Part shown: positions 32,626 through 43,041 of the stretch, piece after piece | How the letters are laid out: each line of letters starts with the position of its first letter | How positions within the stretch are numbered: the first letter of the stretch is position 1 | Origin: Gracilaria vermiculophylla | Lineage: Eukaryota > Rhodophyta > Florideophyceae > Gracilariales > Gracilariaceae | Length of the DNA stretch: 54,489 nt | NCBI GenBank assembly: GCA_019155205.2 | Contig: JAHNZQ020003150.1 | Span: 931,737-986,225 of the forward strand | Reading direction: 5' to 3' | Notes under the pieces: model-generated | The model's input: only the letters and a program-made list of their open reading frames with translations | Told to the model about the DNA's origin: nothing | Database searches by the model: none | Program-made: the position numbers and the translations under genes

Positions 32626-32996
32626 ATCTTAAACGAGAACTGTAGTGTTTAAATGATATTTATGGTTACTTTTCACTTAAATTACTGTCTTGTGATCTCA
32701 CAACCTTGGCGCTAAGTATGCGAGGTCCTGTTTGCGTAAACTCTCTATTCTGTAATTCAGGAGGTCAATCATGATTGACTCTTCCAATATAACATTCTCT
32801 GATCAACAAATTCATCAGTTTAATCCTTAGGTTGCTTGCTTTTGAGCCGATTATTCTTTGCGGTTTTTTTTGACGTCAAAACGCTGTGTATATTAGCGTA
32901 TATCAGCATCGGAGATGCTTCCTTGCTTACAAAGCTTTCATCATCAACATTAATTATCGTTGCTTTTATTTCATACTCTCTTTGCTACCAAACGTA
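32626..32996. other. spacer between Harbinger and Tc1 copy 2
   Basis: AT-rich, no feature recognised. Ends at the TA target (32995-32996) of the Tc1 element. Confidence 0.4.
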
Positions 32997-34275
32997 CAGA
33001 CTGTTTCAAAAACATACGACATGCTGTGAAATCTCAAAAAACTACCAAATGTATACTGTACGCCTACAAAAATAGGTTTCAGAAAAAAGTAAAGTCAAAA
33101 AACCGTTTCAAAAACATATGATCAGCAATAAAAAATCTTTACTGCGCGACGCTCAATAGTTTATTTTGCATTCTTTTTGATGTTTAACGCTAATGAAACG
33201 TTTTCGCATCGAATTGATGTACTTTTCCACAGTTGAAACTGTTATAGATTTCCAGCAATTTTCAATACAGTTTTTGAGTTCAAAAACTGTCTAAAAATGC
33301 CTTCCATGCGCATAAACCATCCTCGCCAGCAGTCTTCAAACGTTTTCGATTGGGTTAAAATCTAATGCGCGCGCCGGTATTTCTAGAACAGATACTTCAG
33401 ACTCCTGTAGCCAAATTTTGATAAAAGATTAAGTGTGTACAGACGCAGTATCCTGTTGAAAAAGGAAAATTTCTTCATGAAAACGTAAACCAAGCGGTAG
33501 AAAATAACTTTATAGAACTTCTTGATATTTTTACGCACTCATGTTTGTTTCAATGAAGGCAATTTCCGTCAAACCTTTTTTAGAAATACCTGCCCAAACC
33601 ATTACAGAGCCTCCACCTGAATGCCTGGTATAAAATTCATGACGTTGTTTACGAAGATTGTGCCAATAAAATTTATAACAATCTGGTCCCTCCAAATTGA
33701 ACTTTTTTTCATCATTAAGAATAATATTTTCCCATTTTTTTCTCCATTATGCTTTTCCAACACACCTGACAATCCTCTTGGGCTTGTGATGGTCTTGAAG
33801 AAAGAAATTGTTTTTCATTTTTTTATATTTTAATAAGTTTGTGCTGTTTATCTGCCTCCATATATTTGATTTAGAAACGTGAAGATTAAGATTAATTCTA
33901 ATTGTTTTGCACGATACTTTTCCTTTGCACAGCTCCGTTTTTAATACCTCTCTTATCTACTGGTCTGAGCTTCTCTGGGCGTCCAGAAGATGATTTTAAG
34001 CACCATAGAGTCGGGTTTTATAGAAAAGTAGCAATTGTGACCCTAGAACGCCTTAATTTTTTAGCGATAGCACTGTAGGAATGTTTCTTGGCGTTTAACT
34101 TAACGATTTGAAGCTGTTCATGCTCGAAAAGTGGCGGGCGTCGAGCCATTTTTATTATAAAGAAGACGGTGTACATATCTTTTTGAAACGATTCTACCTA
34201 GACGATGTGCAAAATATAGTCTACAGTACAGTTTTGGCGCACTTTTGGGGGGTAATATGTTTTTGAAACGCACTG
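32997..34275 (-). mobile_element. Tc1/mariner transposon, copy 2
   Basis: 1279 bp between TA dinucleotides at 32995-32996 and 34276-34277, with the same ends as copy 1 (CAGACTGTTTCAAAAACATA; right end read inwards CAGTGCGTTTCAAAAACATA). Here the right end is closer to the left end than in copy 1. The two copies align along their full length. Confidence 0.9.
33170..34149 (-). pseudogene. Tc1-family transposase, copy 2, decayed
   Basis: Starts with ATG at 34149 and shows the same blocks as copy 1: LNDEKKFNLEG with the first Asp (~33700), GGGSVMVWAGISKK, and LFQQDTASVHT with the second Asp (~33450). Near 33370 the segment holding the Glu is altered compared with copy 1. Several stops are visible (after MSA at ~33530, after EVL, after ASVHT), so it is inactive. 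It carries different disabling changes from copy 1, so the two decayed independently. Confidence 0.8.
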
Positions 34276-36784
34276 TATTGGCATAATTTCCAAACCCCGT
34301 ATAGCTGTATCTGTCCATTTTTGTCCCCACCCTTTATTCCCTTTCATTTTTATAATCTTTGCAGAACAGTCTCCTTTATCTGCTTAAGATGGAAACTATT
34401 AAACATTCCCTGATCTCCGTGCTCTTTATCGTTTCTCCCTCATGAAAAGACCATGCTTCTACTTTAATAACCTGATGAACGTTTCCCGTATCTGCCAGTT
34501 GACTTCTAACGGGTATTTATACTCTTCTAGATATCTGAAAACGCCCAAGTGTCACCGCAACAGCATCACAACTACTGCGATTGCGTTTCTGCGCCGGATT
34601 TCTAGCATATTCCATTTCCATTTTGTGCTTGGTTATCTTCGAACTCAAAATTTAAATTCTTTCTCGTAAAAGAAGAGCCATAAGCCAATGTCAGATATCT
34701 ACGATGGTTCTGTTTAACACAGAAAAACTGACGCTGAATTTAAACTAATGAGAAATACCGATTGGTACCGAATCGTCTTACTATTTTTACGATTATAAAT
34801 CCAATATTAAAGAGAGCTGGGCAAGCTATCTTTCTCTTTTTCAAATGCATTTTTCTTCGCATCATTACTGCTTTTTACTTTCTCTGTTCCTTCCGCCTTT
34901 ACCAATATCTTTTTATGTCATAAAGAGCTCTTCTGAGCAACTCTTACTATATTTCCCAAACCATGGATTCTGTTTTTGATCCAAAAGTAAGTTACCTGTT
35001 GTCAATCGGCGGTTTTCAGATTCGGGATACAAAACGTGGCATTAAGTCTATGGAGTGTATTCAAACGATATGAGATGGAGCCGCAATTGGTTGTTGATAG
35101 AAGATATCAATACAACAAGGAGAAAACTGTGCACAATATAACAATTGAATCCAGTAAAGAGTTCACCGAGGCGAATCTCGCTGACCAACTTTGCCGTTTT
35201 AATAAGCAGTGGGACATTCTGGGACTCTTCAAACGCGATTCCTCGCTGTCTGTTCGTGTAGTAGAGCACATGGCACAGGCCGCGCTGCTTCTCTGACAAA
35301 CCAAAAACATATATTTCTGGCTGTAACTCAAACAATGAAAGCACAATAGTTGATTACAGGACACTTTAATGCAGTTATGTTTGCGACGTTGGTTTCTCGA
35401 TTATGGTGAAAAAATTGTTTGACTGACTTTTCTGCTTTTCTAGAATCCGTGTTTTGGCTGAAATTCATCGAGAGCCGCACAAAATGCAGTGGCTTGCCAA
35501 AGTTTACAGGTATCATTGAAATGTTTCTCCGGTTTTAGGGAGCAGTATAAAGTGGTTCTACATGTCGTTAAAAGCTGTAATAAAAATGATCGAAGGTTCT
35601 ACTCTCCCAGCATCTCATAACCAAAGGATGTTAGGAAAGAGGCAGCTAAAAGTTGAGCAACAATCAAAACCGTCGAGAAAGGAAAGGTTAACAGAACAAG
35701 CACTCGCGATTCCCTCTCCCGAGAAGAAACCGGCCGGGAATCATAAAGCTCTTGAAAACAGAATTAACTCAAATATATCCGCTTCTGCAAAGCTCCGGGA
35801 GATCCACATAGTCATGCCAGAAGCATCCAAGATAAAGAAAATAAAGAGGATTAGCGTGTAACGCTCCATGCAGTAAGCTCCATGGATGCTCTGAACTCCA
35901 GAGATCTATATAATTTATACTTTACCTCGTGTCTTGCGTTTCTGATTTAATGGAGCTGGTCGCAATGTACCATTTTACGCTGTAAACTCGCAGTCAGGTA
36001 TCACCTGTGAAAAGTCGATGTAAACAAACGTTATGAAAATATGTTGAAATTTGGGAGCACCCCACCTCGCGATCTTGAAGTTTAACCGCCCGTTTGACTT
36101 CAACACGTGTAATCGATTGAGTACATGAGGATCTTTTTGCCAACCTACACCTCCATTCGACACCCATGCTCGTAAGGTTTCTCCGGAAACGTACCCATGG
36201 AGCCTACCGCAGACCATCCGGAGTCAGCAGAACCAAATAGTATTGCACTTCAGCTTTAAGAGGTACTGTCAAGCGATGGTTTCACTCCAGATCCAACTGA
36301 TGTTATCTATTTCCTCCCAACAACTACCATTGATTTGAGTGGTCCTGTTTATCATGAGCAATCACGATTCAATACTCATACTAGTATAATTAAAAAAAAC
36401 ATGGCGCGATTTCAAGATGAAATACTGTTCTGGGCTCCTTAATGATGGATTGTAACGAAAACCTCGTGTAATGGATTCATAGCAAAATTTCGCTGGTGCT
36501 GTAGTCTGTGTGCGGCAACCATATTTTCAGGATTTCACAACGTGAAACTCGTGGAAGCTCGCAGCTAACTCTAGTAGTTTTCAGATCGTTTTCTTGGCGG
36601 CTTCCGACTTTAGCAAAACAAAACATCTTTGGAAGATAAGAAAAAGGGTGTGATACCACCCCGAATTGTACAGCAAAATGTGAGATAAAATGTCAAATAA
36701 CACAATAGCTCGAAAGGATAAGAATGTTCTAAAATCGAAAACGGACGGCTTTCACATACATACAGGAATTCCGCCAGAAAAAAC

Positions 36785-36810
36785 ACATATATACATATAT
36801 ATATATATAT
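36785..36810. repeat. (TA)n simple repeat
   Basis: AT/TA alternation of about 26 bp followed by an 8-T run, in AT-rich intergenic DNA. Confidence 0.85.
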
Positions 36811-38388
36811 TTTTTTTTGCTGAGAAGATAATAAATTAGTATAAATGCTCACAAAAGTTAAGAAAAACAGACGGTTAAGCACTACAGTAGCCATCCCGAC
36901 TCTTTAAGATCCTAATCGTACTCAGCTCAAATCTACAAAGATGGGATTCTAGAAAATGTAGAAGATGTCTACTCTCCGCATCTCTTGGGCTGCGTTTTGT
37001 TTCTGTGGTGTTTGCTCTCCCCGGAGGAGTGGCGCAGTCTTCTGGGACTCACTGAAAGCGGCACACAGGTGCTATTCAATGCAAAAGAACACATGGCATT
37101 TGAAGCTCTGCGCCTCACTTTGCAAAAACGATATATATCCGGCATCTGTCGGGGCGGGAGAAATGAACGAATTCTTGTCCTTTTCGAAAGTGAATGGTAA
37201 GCAAATGGAAAAACGATGGACTGGAACTAATTTAACAAAATCTTGCCCAAAAAAGCCTTCATCAAGACACTAAACGACAAACGTGAAGCTGATATAAAAA
37301 TGGGGATTTAGCAACACAACGTCAATCAGAACTCGAGTCATAAATCTTTGAACCTCTCGGGTGGGGCTCCAATACAAAAATCCCAGGGAACAGAAGGAAT
37401 GCAGTTAACTGATCAAACATGATGAAAAATGCATTAAGAATGGCATGAATTTGTGTCCGTTTGGCTATCTGTTGAGGTGCGAGCAGCAACGAAAGAATAT
37501 TGAGAGAAGGAAAACGAGCAGATTAGCAACATATGTCATCAAGGCTCATAGTTAACAAGTCTTGATCGATTTGATAGAAGGCAGTGAAAAATAGGAAGTC
37601 AGAAAGATTTTGTTCTGCAACGGAGGTTAAATGCTTTGGGTCTTGAAACATACCGTTACAGAAAGCTGCCAAATTCTTCTCGACGCACGACTACATGACG
37701 TTTGTTTTCATGTGGGGGCCCAGTTAGATCGTTCATCGACAAGAAGTACAAACTGCGGCCGTTGACAATACTGCCAGAAGTATGGTTTGTTCGTTTACCA
37801 CACCATTTGTACCACCCGGCCTGCATGAAATGAACAAATAAGTTGGACAAAATGAAGAACTTTGTGTATGCATGCTGGATCTGAGATACCTCGATATCGG
37901 GATACGGGATATGTATTTGGGCGTGAGGATCTATTTGTGCGTGAGGGTGTATTTCCCGAACAACAATTCTGTGTGTACTTGTATATTCACAGCGTTGCTG
38001 AATCTTATTCTCGGAAAGAAGAACATGAAGAAGAGAGGCTGGCCGCCCGCCCACATGACTGGAGTGAGAGGGTTGTTCTTGTACGTGTTCAGCTCTTGTC
38101 TTGTTATTCCAAGTGACAATGAACCCAGCGGATAAGTTCTTATTCATACATTCCATGCGGCAACAGGCAAAGGGCAATAAGGGTCTTCAAAAATGAACTT
38201 CTAAAGGGTAAATGCATGCAATGCCATTGCGGATCCATTTATTCCTGAGAGTGAGCCTATTTGGCTGTTATTTCAAAGGCGATCTATGTAGAAGCAAAGC
38301 CATTGCTTGGAACGAGTTAAAGAAAGACGTAAGACAACAAACAATATGTGGGGTAAACACCACAGAGACAGATAAAACTGACTTTTAA

Positions 38389-38406
38389 CACACACACACA
38401 CACACA
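38389..38406. repeat. (CA)n microsatellite
   Basis: Nine CA units, about 150 bp downstream of the 3' end of the Tudor-like gene. Confidence 0.85.
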
Positions 38407-38560
38407 GAGTTAGAGGCATGCAAATGCCGAGTGGACTACATCTGATGCACGGGCCGAGAGAAGAATCGAGGCATTCCAAGATGGGTAGATAGGTAGATTT
38501 GCTTTTTCATGGCGTACATGTCACGTATCTCAGCGTGGGGCACCGTGTTGTGTTGCATCC

Positions 38561-40993
38561 TTAAAAGGGCGGTTTCATGGTCTTAATGGTCGACCTGAGA
38601 TCGCCAATGCCTCGCTTAATGTTTTCCATGGTCAACGCCTGAACCTGATCCATAGAATTGGTGGCGGCGTGTTCAAATTCATGGCGCAGAGTGGCGCAGG
38701 CATTGTCAACAAGCTGTTTGATCTTGGGCTCGGCGCGATGCGCGATTTGCTTGAGCATGTTCTCGGAGCACTCCAGGAGGTTTTGGATGTTTTGCTCGGC
38801 GGTACAAACCCTGGCAGTGAGGGCGACAACCAGGGCGTTAAGGCGATCAGACTCTGCGCGCATGACATCGGCCTGCTTTTGCATGCGGTCGCTGAAGTGG
38901 CGGGAGAGGGTTTGGCACTTTTCGGTGATGAGACGGACCATCTGCTCGTTGGTGCGAGAGGTGCGCACAAAAGGAATTGGGGCGGGCGGGGCGCTGTGCG
39001 GGGCGGAGGTGGGAGGGATGGGCTGTAGAGTGACGGCCTGCGTGGCCGCGGCCAGCCCGTTGAAGGAGGTGTCAATGCGGCGGGGGATGGCAGCGCCGGG
39101 TAGCGCCGGAGGAGCAGGCCGGGCGGAGGCACGGAGCGTGCGCGCAGACCCGGGGCTGTGGTTGGGGGCGGCGGCGGCGCGCGGCGGCTGCTGCAAAATG
39201 CTGGGAGACGTCGATGCAACGGGCACGGTGTGTTGGTTCGAGCGAGGGCGCTGCTGAGCGGGCACGGCCAAAGGCGGTACCGGCTGATTCACGGCAGCGG
39301 ATTGACGGGGCGAGGGGCCGCGTTTGTCGGATGGGGCTGGCGGCGGTGGCGGCGGTGGCGGCGGGTTGGAGTTGACACGCATGCCGGCGGCGGTGGGTTG
39401 AAACGGGCGCGTGGTTCGGCGCGGCGGCGTGGCGGCAGGCAGAACGCAGGAGGCGGACGGCGTGGCGGGCGACGCGGCGGGCGCGGCGGAGGAGGGCGAC
39501 GGCGCGGCGGACGGTGATGACAATGGCGCGGGGGGCTGGGCAGAGGAAAAGGGCGGGGCAGGCGGTGAGGAGGAATGGGGACGACGGGCGGAGGGGAACG
39601 GATTATTGGGCTTGGCAAAGGAGGAGGAAGGGGTGCGCTTGGCGGGGGAGGAGGCAGGGGGGGGTGGGGAGGAAAAGATAGGGGGGCGCTGGGCGGAGGA
39701 CGAAGCCCGGGCGGGCGGCGAGGGAGAGGGAAGGATGCGCTTAGCGGAGGATGAGGCGCGGGCAGGCGGCAAGGAGGAGGGAGGGGTGCGCTTGGCGGAG
39801 GATGAGGCCCGGGCGGGCGGCGAGGAGGAGAGAGGGGTGCGCTTGGCGGAGGATGAGGCCCGGGCGGGCGGCGAGGAGGAGAGAGGGGTGCGCTTGGCGG
39901 AAGATGAGCCCAGGGCGGGCGGTGAGGAGGAGAGAGGGGTGCGCTTGGCAGAGGATGAGACCAGGGCGGGCGGCGAGGCGGAGGGAGGGGTGCGCTTGGC
40001 GGAGGAGGAAGGCTGTGCACGCTTCGAAGACGAGGATAGCGCGCGTTTTGAGGAGGAAGACGGAGCGGGCGGCGATGAGACGGGGATCGATACGCGCTTG
40101 GACGATAGGGACGGCGGTGTGAGCTTGGACGATGCGGACGGCGGCGTGGGGTTGGACGATGCGGACGGCGGCGTGGGCTTGAACGATGCGGACGGCGGCG
40201 TGGGCTTGAACGATGCGGACGGCGGCGTGGGCTTGGACGATGCGGACGGCGGCGTGGGCTTGGACGATGCGGGCGGCGGCGCAGGCTTCGAAGAAGCGGG
40301 CTGAGCGCGCTTCGACGAAGAGGAAGACGACGGCGGCGGGGCGGCGCGCTTGCGTTTGGCAGGCGGCGCGGGAGGCTGCGTCGCCGACGACGACGATGAC
40401 GGAGCGGCGTTGGAGCGCGCGGAGGACTTGCGCTTCTGCGACCTGCGCGCAGGGGGGGCGGGCGGCGACGGTGGCGGCGGCGGCGGCGGCGACGATGACG
40501 CGGGGCGCTTGCGGCGGCGCGAGCGCGCGGCGGCGGCGGCGGTGGAGGCGGGCTGGGCGGCGGCGGGCGCGGCGGCGGGCGCGGCGGCGGGCGCGGCGGC
40601 GGGCGCGGCGGAGGCGATGCGTTCCGGGCGCCAGCGCTCGACGGACAGATCGAGCAGCTCGATGTCGCCGTCGTCATAGCGCACGCGCACGCGCGCGCGG
40701 GGGACGTGCTGCGTGACGACGCCGGCGTAAAACTTCTTGTCCAGCGGCCAGAAGATCTCCACGCGAGCGCCGACGCGGGGACGCGCGGCCGTGGACGCGG
40801 CGGGCGCGGCGGGCGCGGCGGGCGCGGAGGAGGCGGCGAGAGCGGCGGGCGAGGCGGAAGCGCCGGGCGCGGCGGGCGCGGCGGGCGCGGCGGGCGCGGC
40901 GGGCGCGGCGGGCGCGGCTGGCGCGGCTGGCGCGGCTGGCACGGGAGGCGCGGCGCGCGAGATGCGCGGCAGCGACGGGGGCGGCGGCGGCAT
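38561..40993 (-). CDS. Tudor-like domain protein with long low-complexity middle and C-terminal coiled coil
   Basis: About 810 residues, likely nuclear. After an Ala/Pro repeat N-terminus, a Tudor-like fold at ~72-120 reads VGARVEIFWPLDKKFYAGVV...VRYDDGDIELLDL...ERW, the pattern of small beta-barrels that read methylated histone tails. A long basic Ser/Pro/Lys-rich disordered region follows. It includes an array of 17-residue units (SSSAKRTPLSSSPPARA, coding 39697-40010) and 9-residue units (KPTPPSASS, coding 40096-40278). The last ~130 residues are regular and helical, ending at 38561. I chose the ATG at 40993; an in-frame ATG at 41254 would add 87 residues coded largely by a CGG repeat. One exon, very GC-rich. 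Specific function unknown. Confidence 0.7.
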   Translation of the reverse strand: MPPPPPSLPRISRAAPPVPAAPAAPAAPAAPAAPAAPAAPAAPGASASPAALAASSAPAAPAAPAASTAARPRVGARVEIFWPLDKKFYAGVVTQHVPRARVRVRYDDGDIELLDLSVERWRPERIASAAPAAAPAAAPAAAPAAAQPASTAAAAARSRRRKRPASSSPPPPPPPSPPAPPARRSQKRKSSARSNAAPSSSSSATQPPAPPAKRKRAAPPPSSSSSSKRAQPASSKPAPPPASSKPTPPSASSKPTPPSASFKPTPPSASFKPTPPSASSNPTPPSASSKLTPPSLSSKRVSIPVSSPPAPSSSSKRALSSSSKRAQPSSSAKRTPPSASPPALVSSSAKRTPLSSSPPALGSSSAKRTPLSSSPPARASSSAKRTPLSSSPPARASSSAKRTPPSSLPPARASSSAKRILPSPSPPARASSSAQRPPIFSSPPPPASSPAKRTPSSSFAKPNNPFPSARRPHSSSPPAPPFSSAQPPAPLSSPSAAPSPSSAAPAASPATPSASCVLPAATPPRRTTRPFQPTAAGMRVNSNPPPPPPPPPAPSDKRGPSPRQSAAVNQPVPPLAVPAQQRPRSNQHTVPVASTSPSILQQPPRAAAAPNHSPGSARTLRASARPAPPALPGAAIPRRIDTSFNGLAAATQAVTLQPIPPTSAPHSAPPAPIPFVRTSRTNEQMVRLITEKCQTLSRHFSDRMQKQADVMRAESDRLNALVVALTARVCTAEQNIQNLLECSENMLKQIAHRAEPKIKQLVDNACATLRHEFEHAATNSMDQVQALTMENIKRGIGDLRSTIKTMKPPF
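39697..40010 (-). repeat. 51-bp tandem repeat within the Tudor-like gene
   Basis: Several copies of a 51-bp unit (17 codons, SSSAKRTPLSSSPPARA and variants) in frame. It encodes a basic, serine-rich stretch and is likely to vary in copy number between individuals. Confidence 0.75.
40096..40278 (-). repeat. 27-bp tandem repeat within the Tudor-like gene
   Basis: About six in-frame copies of a 27-bp unit (TTGGACGATGCGGACGGCGG... on the plus strand), encoding KPTPPSASS-type nonapeptides. Confidence 0.75.
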
Positions 40994-41059
40994 GGTGCAG
41001 CGGCGGCGGGCGCGACGGCGGAGGCGGTGGCGGGGACGGCGGCGGGGTGCAACGGCGGA

Positions 41060-41060
<1 letters not shown>

Positions 41061-41095
<35 letters not shown>
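41061..41095. repeat. (CGG)n trinucleotide repeat upstream of the Tudor-like gene
   Basis: About 12 uninterrupted GGC/CGG units between the Tudor-like ATG (40993) and the end of the zinc-finger gene (41262). In the leader it is non-coding; if the ATG at 41254 is used it encodes poly-alanine. Confidence 0.85.
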
Positions 41096-41261
41096 AGGGA
41101 GGGTGGAGGCTGGCGTAGCGACGGGCCGGCAGTGGCGCGCTTTTCGGTTTACTTGTGGCGGCGGCGCGCGCCAAATTTTTGGCGGTGGCACACGCCGTGT
41201 AGGTGCATGCTCCCCCTTGTTGCATGGGGCCGTCGGGGCCCCACACCGGACCACTCGCCGC

Positions 41262-41942
41262 TCACAGCCCCGGTGGCGCCGGCGCTGGCGCCTGCGCTTG
41301 CGCTGGCGGCGGCGGTGGCGGCGGCGGTGGCGGCAGCGGTGGCGCTGCGTGCTGCGCGCGGCTGTGCGCGTCCAGCTCAGCGGCGCGGCTGAAGCGAGCG
41401 CCGCACGCAGCGCAACGCAGCTTGGCGTCCGCGCGGTGCACCGTGCGCACGTGCTTCTCCAGGTGGCTCTTCTGCCCGAAGCGGCTGCGGCATACGCCGC
41501 ACTCCCACCGTCGCTGCTTAAGGTGCACCGTCTTCACGTGTCGGCTTAGCACGGAGCCGTTGGAGAAGCGCGACCCGCACTGTTCGCACTTGACGCGCCC
41601 GCACCACCGGTGCGCAGCCGCGTTGTGCGCGCCCAGCGCCTGCGTCGACCGGTACCGCGCCCCGCACTGGATGCAGCGGTACTTCTCCGCGCCGCCGCCA
41701 CGGGCCACGCCTCTTGCGGCGGCAGAAACTCCGCCGCTGCCGCCACTACCCCCGTCGTCCGTAGCGCCGCGCCTGTCGCGCCCCGTGACACGCATGGCCG
41801 CCCTGGCCAGATCGTCCCCGGCGCCTCCGTGCGCGCGCGGGCGCACGCGGCGGCCGGCTACCCGTTCCCCAGTCAGCAGCGACACCAGCGCGCGCGGCGG
41901 TGCCAGGGTGGGCGTCCATTCTGCCCGTTTGTCCTGATCCAT
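41262..41942 (-). CDS. C2H2 zinc-finger protein, four fingers
   Basis: 226 residues, likely nuclear DNA- or RNA-binding. Four consecutive C2H2 fingers with C-x2-C and H-x4-H: YRCIQCGARY...HNAAAH, VKCEQCGSRF...HVKTVH, WECGVCRSRF...HVRTVH, LRCAACGARF...HSRAQH. Linkers differ from the TGEKP consensus. The N-terminal ~100 residues are Arg/Gly/Ala-rich and unstructured, and the C-terminus is a poly-Pro/Ala-Gln tail. I chose the ATG at 41942 because of its strong context (CGACCATGG) and a TATA box 62 bp upstream; an in-frame ATG at 42077 lies upstream of that TATA box. One exon. Targets cannot be inferred. Confidence 0.85.
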   Translation of the reverse strand: MDQDKRAEWTPTLAPPRALVSLLTGERVAGRRVRPRAHGGAGDDLARAAMRVTGRDRRGATDDGGSGGSGGVSAAARGVARGGGAEKYRCIQCGARYRSTQALGAHNAAAHRWCGRVKCEQCGSRFSNGSVLSRHVKTVHLKQRRWECGVCRSRFGQKSHLEKHVRTVHRADAKLRCAACGARFSRAAELDAHSRAQHAAPPLPPPPPPPPPPAQAQAPAPAPPGL

Positions 41943-42003
41943 GGTCGCGTCGCAAGTTGTAGCCACCGGCGACCGCCGCCCGCGCAGCGCAGCCGCCGCC
42001 CCT

Positions 42004-42009
42004 CTTATA
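42004..42009 (-). promoter_or_regulatory. TATA box of the C2H2 zinc-finger gene
   Basis: TATAAG on the minus strand (context CCGTATAAGAGGGGCGG), 62-67 bp upstream of the ATG at 41942, standing out in GC-rich DNA. Confidence 0.6.
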
Positions 42010-42911
42010 CGGCGGCCGCGGCTGCGCGGGCGCGCAAACAGCCGCCAGGGCACACCAGAACACGGGAACACGATCACACGAGCAACCAGCTTCAGTGGGC
42101 AGAAACGGTGGTGCCCACAGCGGACGCTGTTCGGTTAGCTTTTTCGTGCGCTTGGGTCGGTGAACGCTTTCCACAGCGGATGGCGCAAATGCGACGGCTG
42201 CGCCCGCTCTCCGCGCCGCCGCGTCCATAGTTCGGCGCCTGAACGCGCCGCCAAAACGCGTGCGCGCACGTCGGCGGCGTGCGCATGTGTGTGTGCGTGT
42301 CGTCGCTGTGCGGCTGTACGTCGCGCGCACCGTCACGTGTGCCCGCGCCGCCACCGCTGCCGCTACAGCATCAGCCTCCGTCGACGCCGGCGCGCGATCG
42401 TGGACAGCACTCACATCGCTGTGGCCAACATATTAATAACGAGTCTCTCTCAGCAAATTGGCTGCGTCGCCCCGCCGAGCTGTTTCTAGCGTCGCTGCTG
42501 CCCCGCCTTTCGCAATCAAAGCACTCATCAGCGCACGCGGGCATTTACAGGTTTTTTGGCCTTACGCACTTAAAAGTCAACGCACTGTATTCGGGAAAGA
42601 AAATGCAACTCACAATGTAAGTTACTTGCGTGCTTTATAAAATCGAATGGCCAACATTTTTGCTCCTTGTTGAAAAGCGTCTTTGTAGAATACTCCGCTG
42701 CAAGCACATGTCGTGGGCCGAATGTGAACCATTATCTCGTTTGCAGCCGTGTAATACACACTTCTTCAACGGTGCCCAAGAGACCAAATAAAACCCTTCT
42801 GCTTTCTCTTAGCGGCCCGGAGGAAGTCGTGTAAAAGCACTTCCCTTCTTGCAGCACAGAAGCCGTGTTAAAAATGGATCCGGTCCTCTTGTAACGCTGA
42901 AGGAGTAGCGG
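42010..42911. other. divergent intergenic region between zinc-finger and carbonic anhydrase genes
   Basis: GC-rich to about 42500, then AT-richer. It carries the upstream sequences of two diverging genes. Overlapping frames on both strands in the GC-rich part lack motifs and are probably chance. Confidence 0.45.
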
Positions 42912-42919
42912 TATAAAAG
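42912..42919 (+). promoter_or_regulatory. TATA box of the carbonic anhydrase gene
   Basis: TATAAAAG in AGCGGTATAAAAGACACAC, 123-130 bp upstream of the ATG at 43042. A textbook TATA sequence at a plausible distance. Confidence 0.65.
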
Positions 42920-43041
42920 ACACACAGCTTCTCCAAATGGCATTGCAAGCGACCCAGAAACCGCAGACCAGCTTCTCTCTCTGCACTTCTGAAGTGCAAG
43001 AACAACATCCCACACACACTTGGTGCTAGGTTTGCTCGACA

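Larger units (their letters stand above)
34276..38560. other. long AT-rich intergenic region with only weak open frames
   Basis: No recognised gene in 4.3 kb. Two plus-strand frames, 35036-35296 (86 codons) and 35562-35861 (99 codons, Lys/Glu-rich), lie close together and could be remnants of one gene, but I see no family motif. Other frames (for example 37656-38177 minus) look random. It contains a TA repeat at 36785-36810 and a CA repeat at 38389-38406. Confidence 0.4.

Noticed and set aside
35036..35861. Two neighbouring plus-strand frames as a gene
   Set aside because: No family similarity, separated by stops, and in AT-rich DNA; not enough to call a gene or a pseudogene.
39289..41052. 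587-codon minus-strand frame rich in Pro/Arg, and long plus-strand frames over the same DNA
   Set aside because: Shadows of the Tudor-like gene caused by GC-rich tandem repeats; only one frame has a recognisable folded domain and regular C-terminus.
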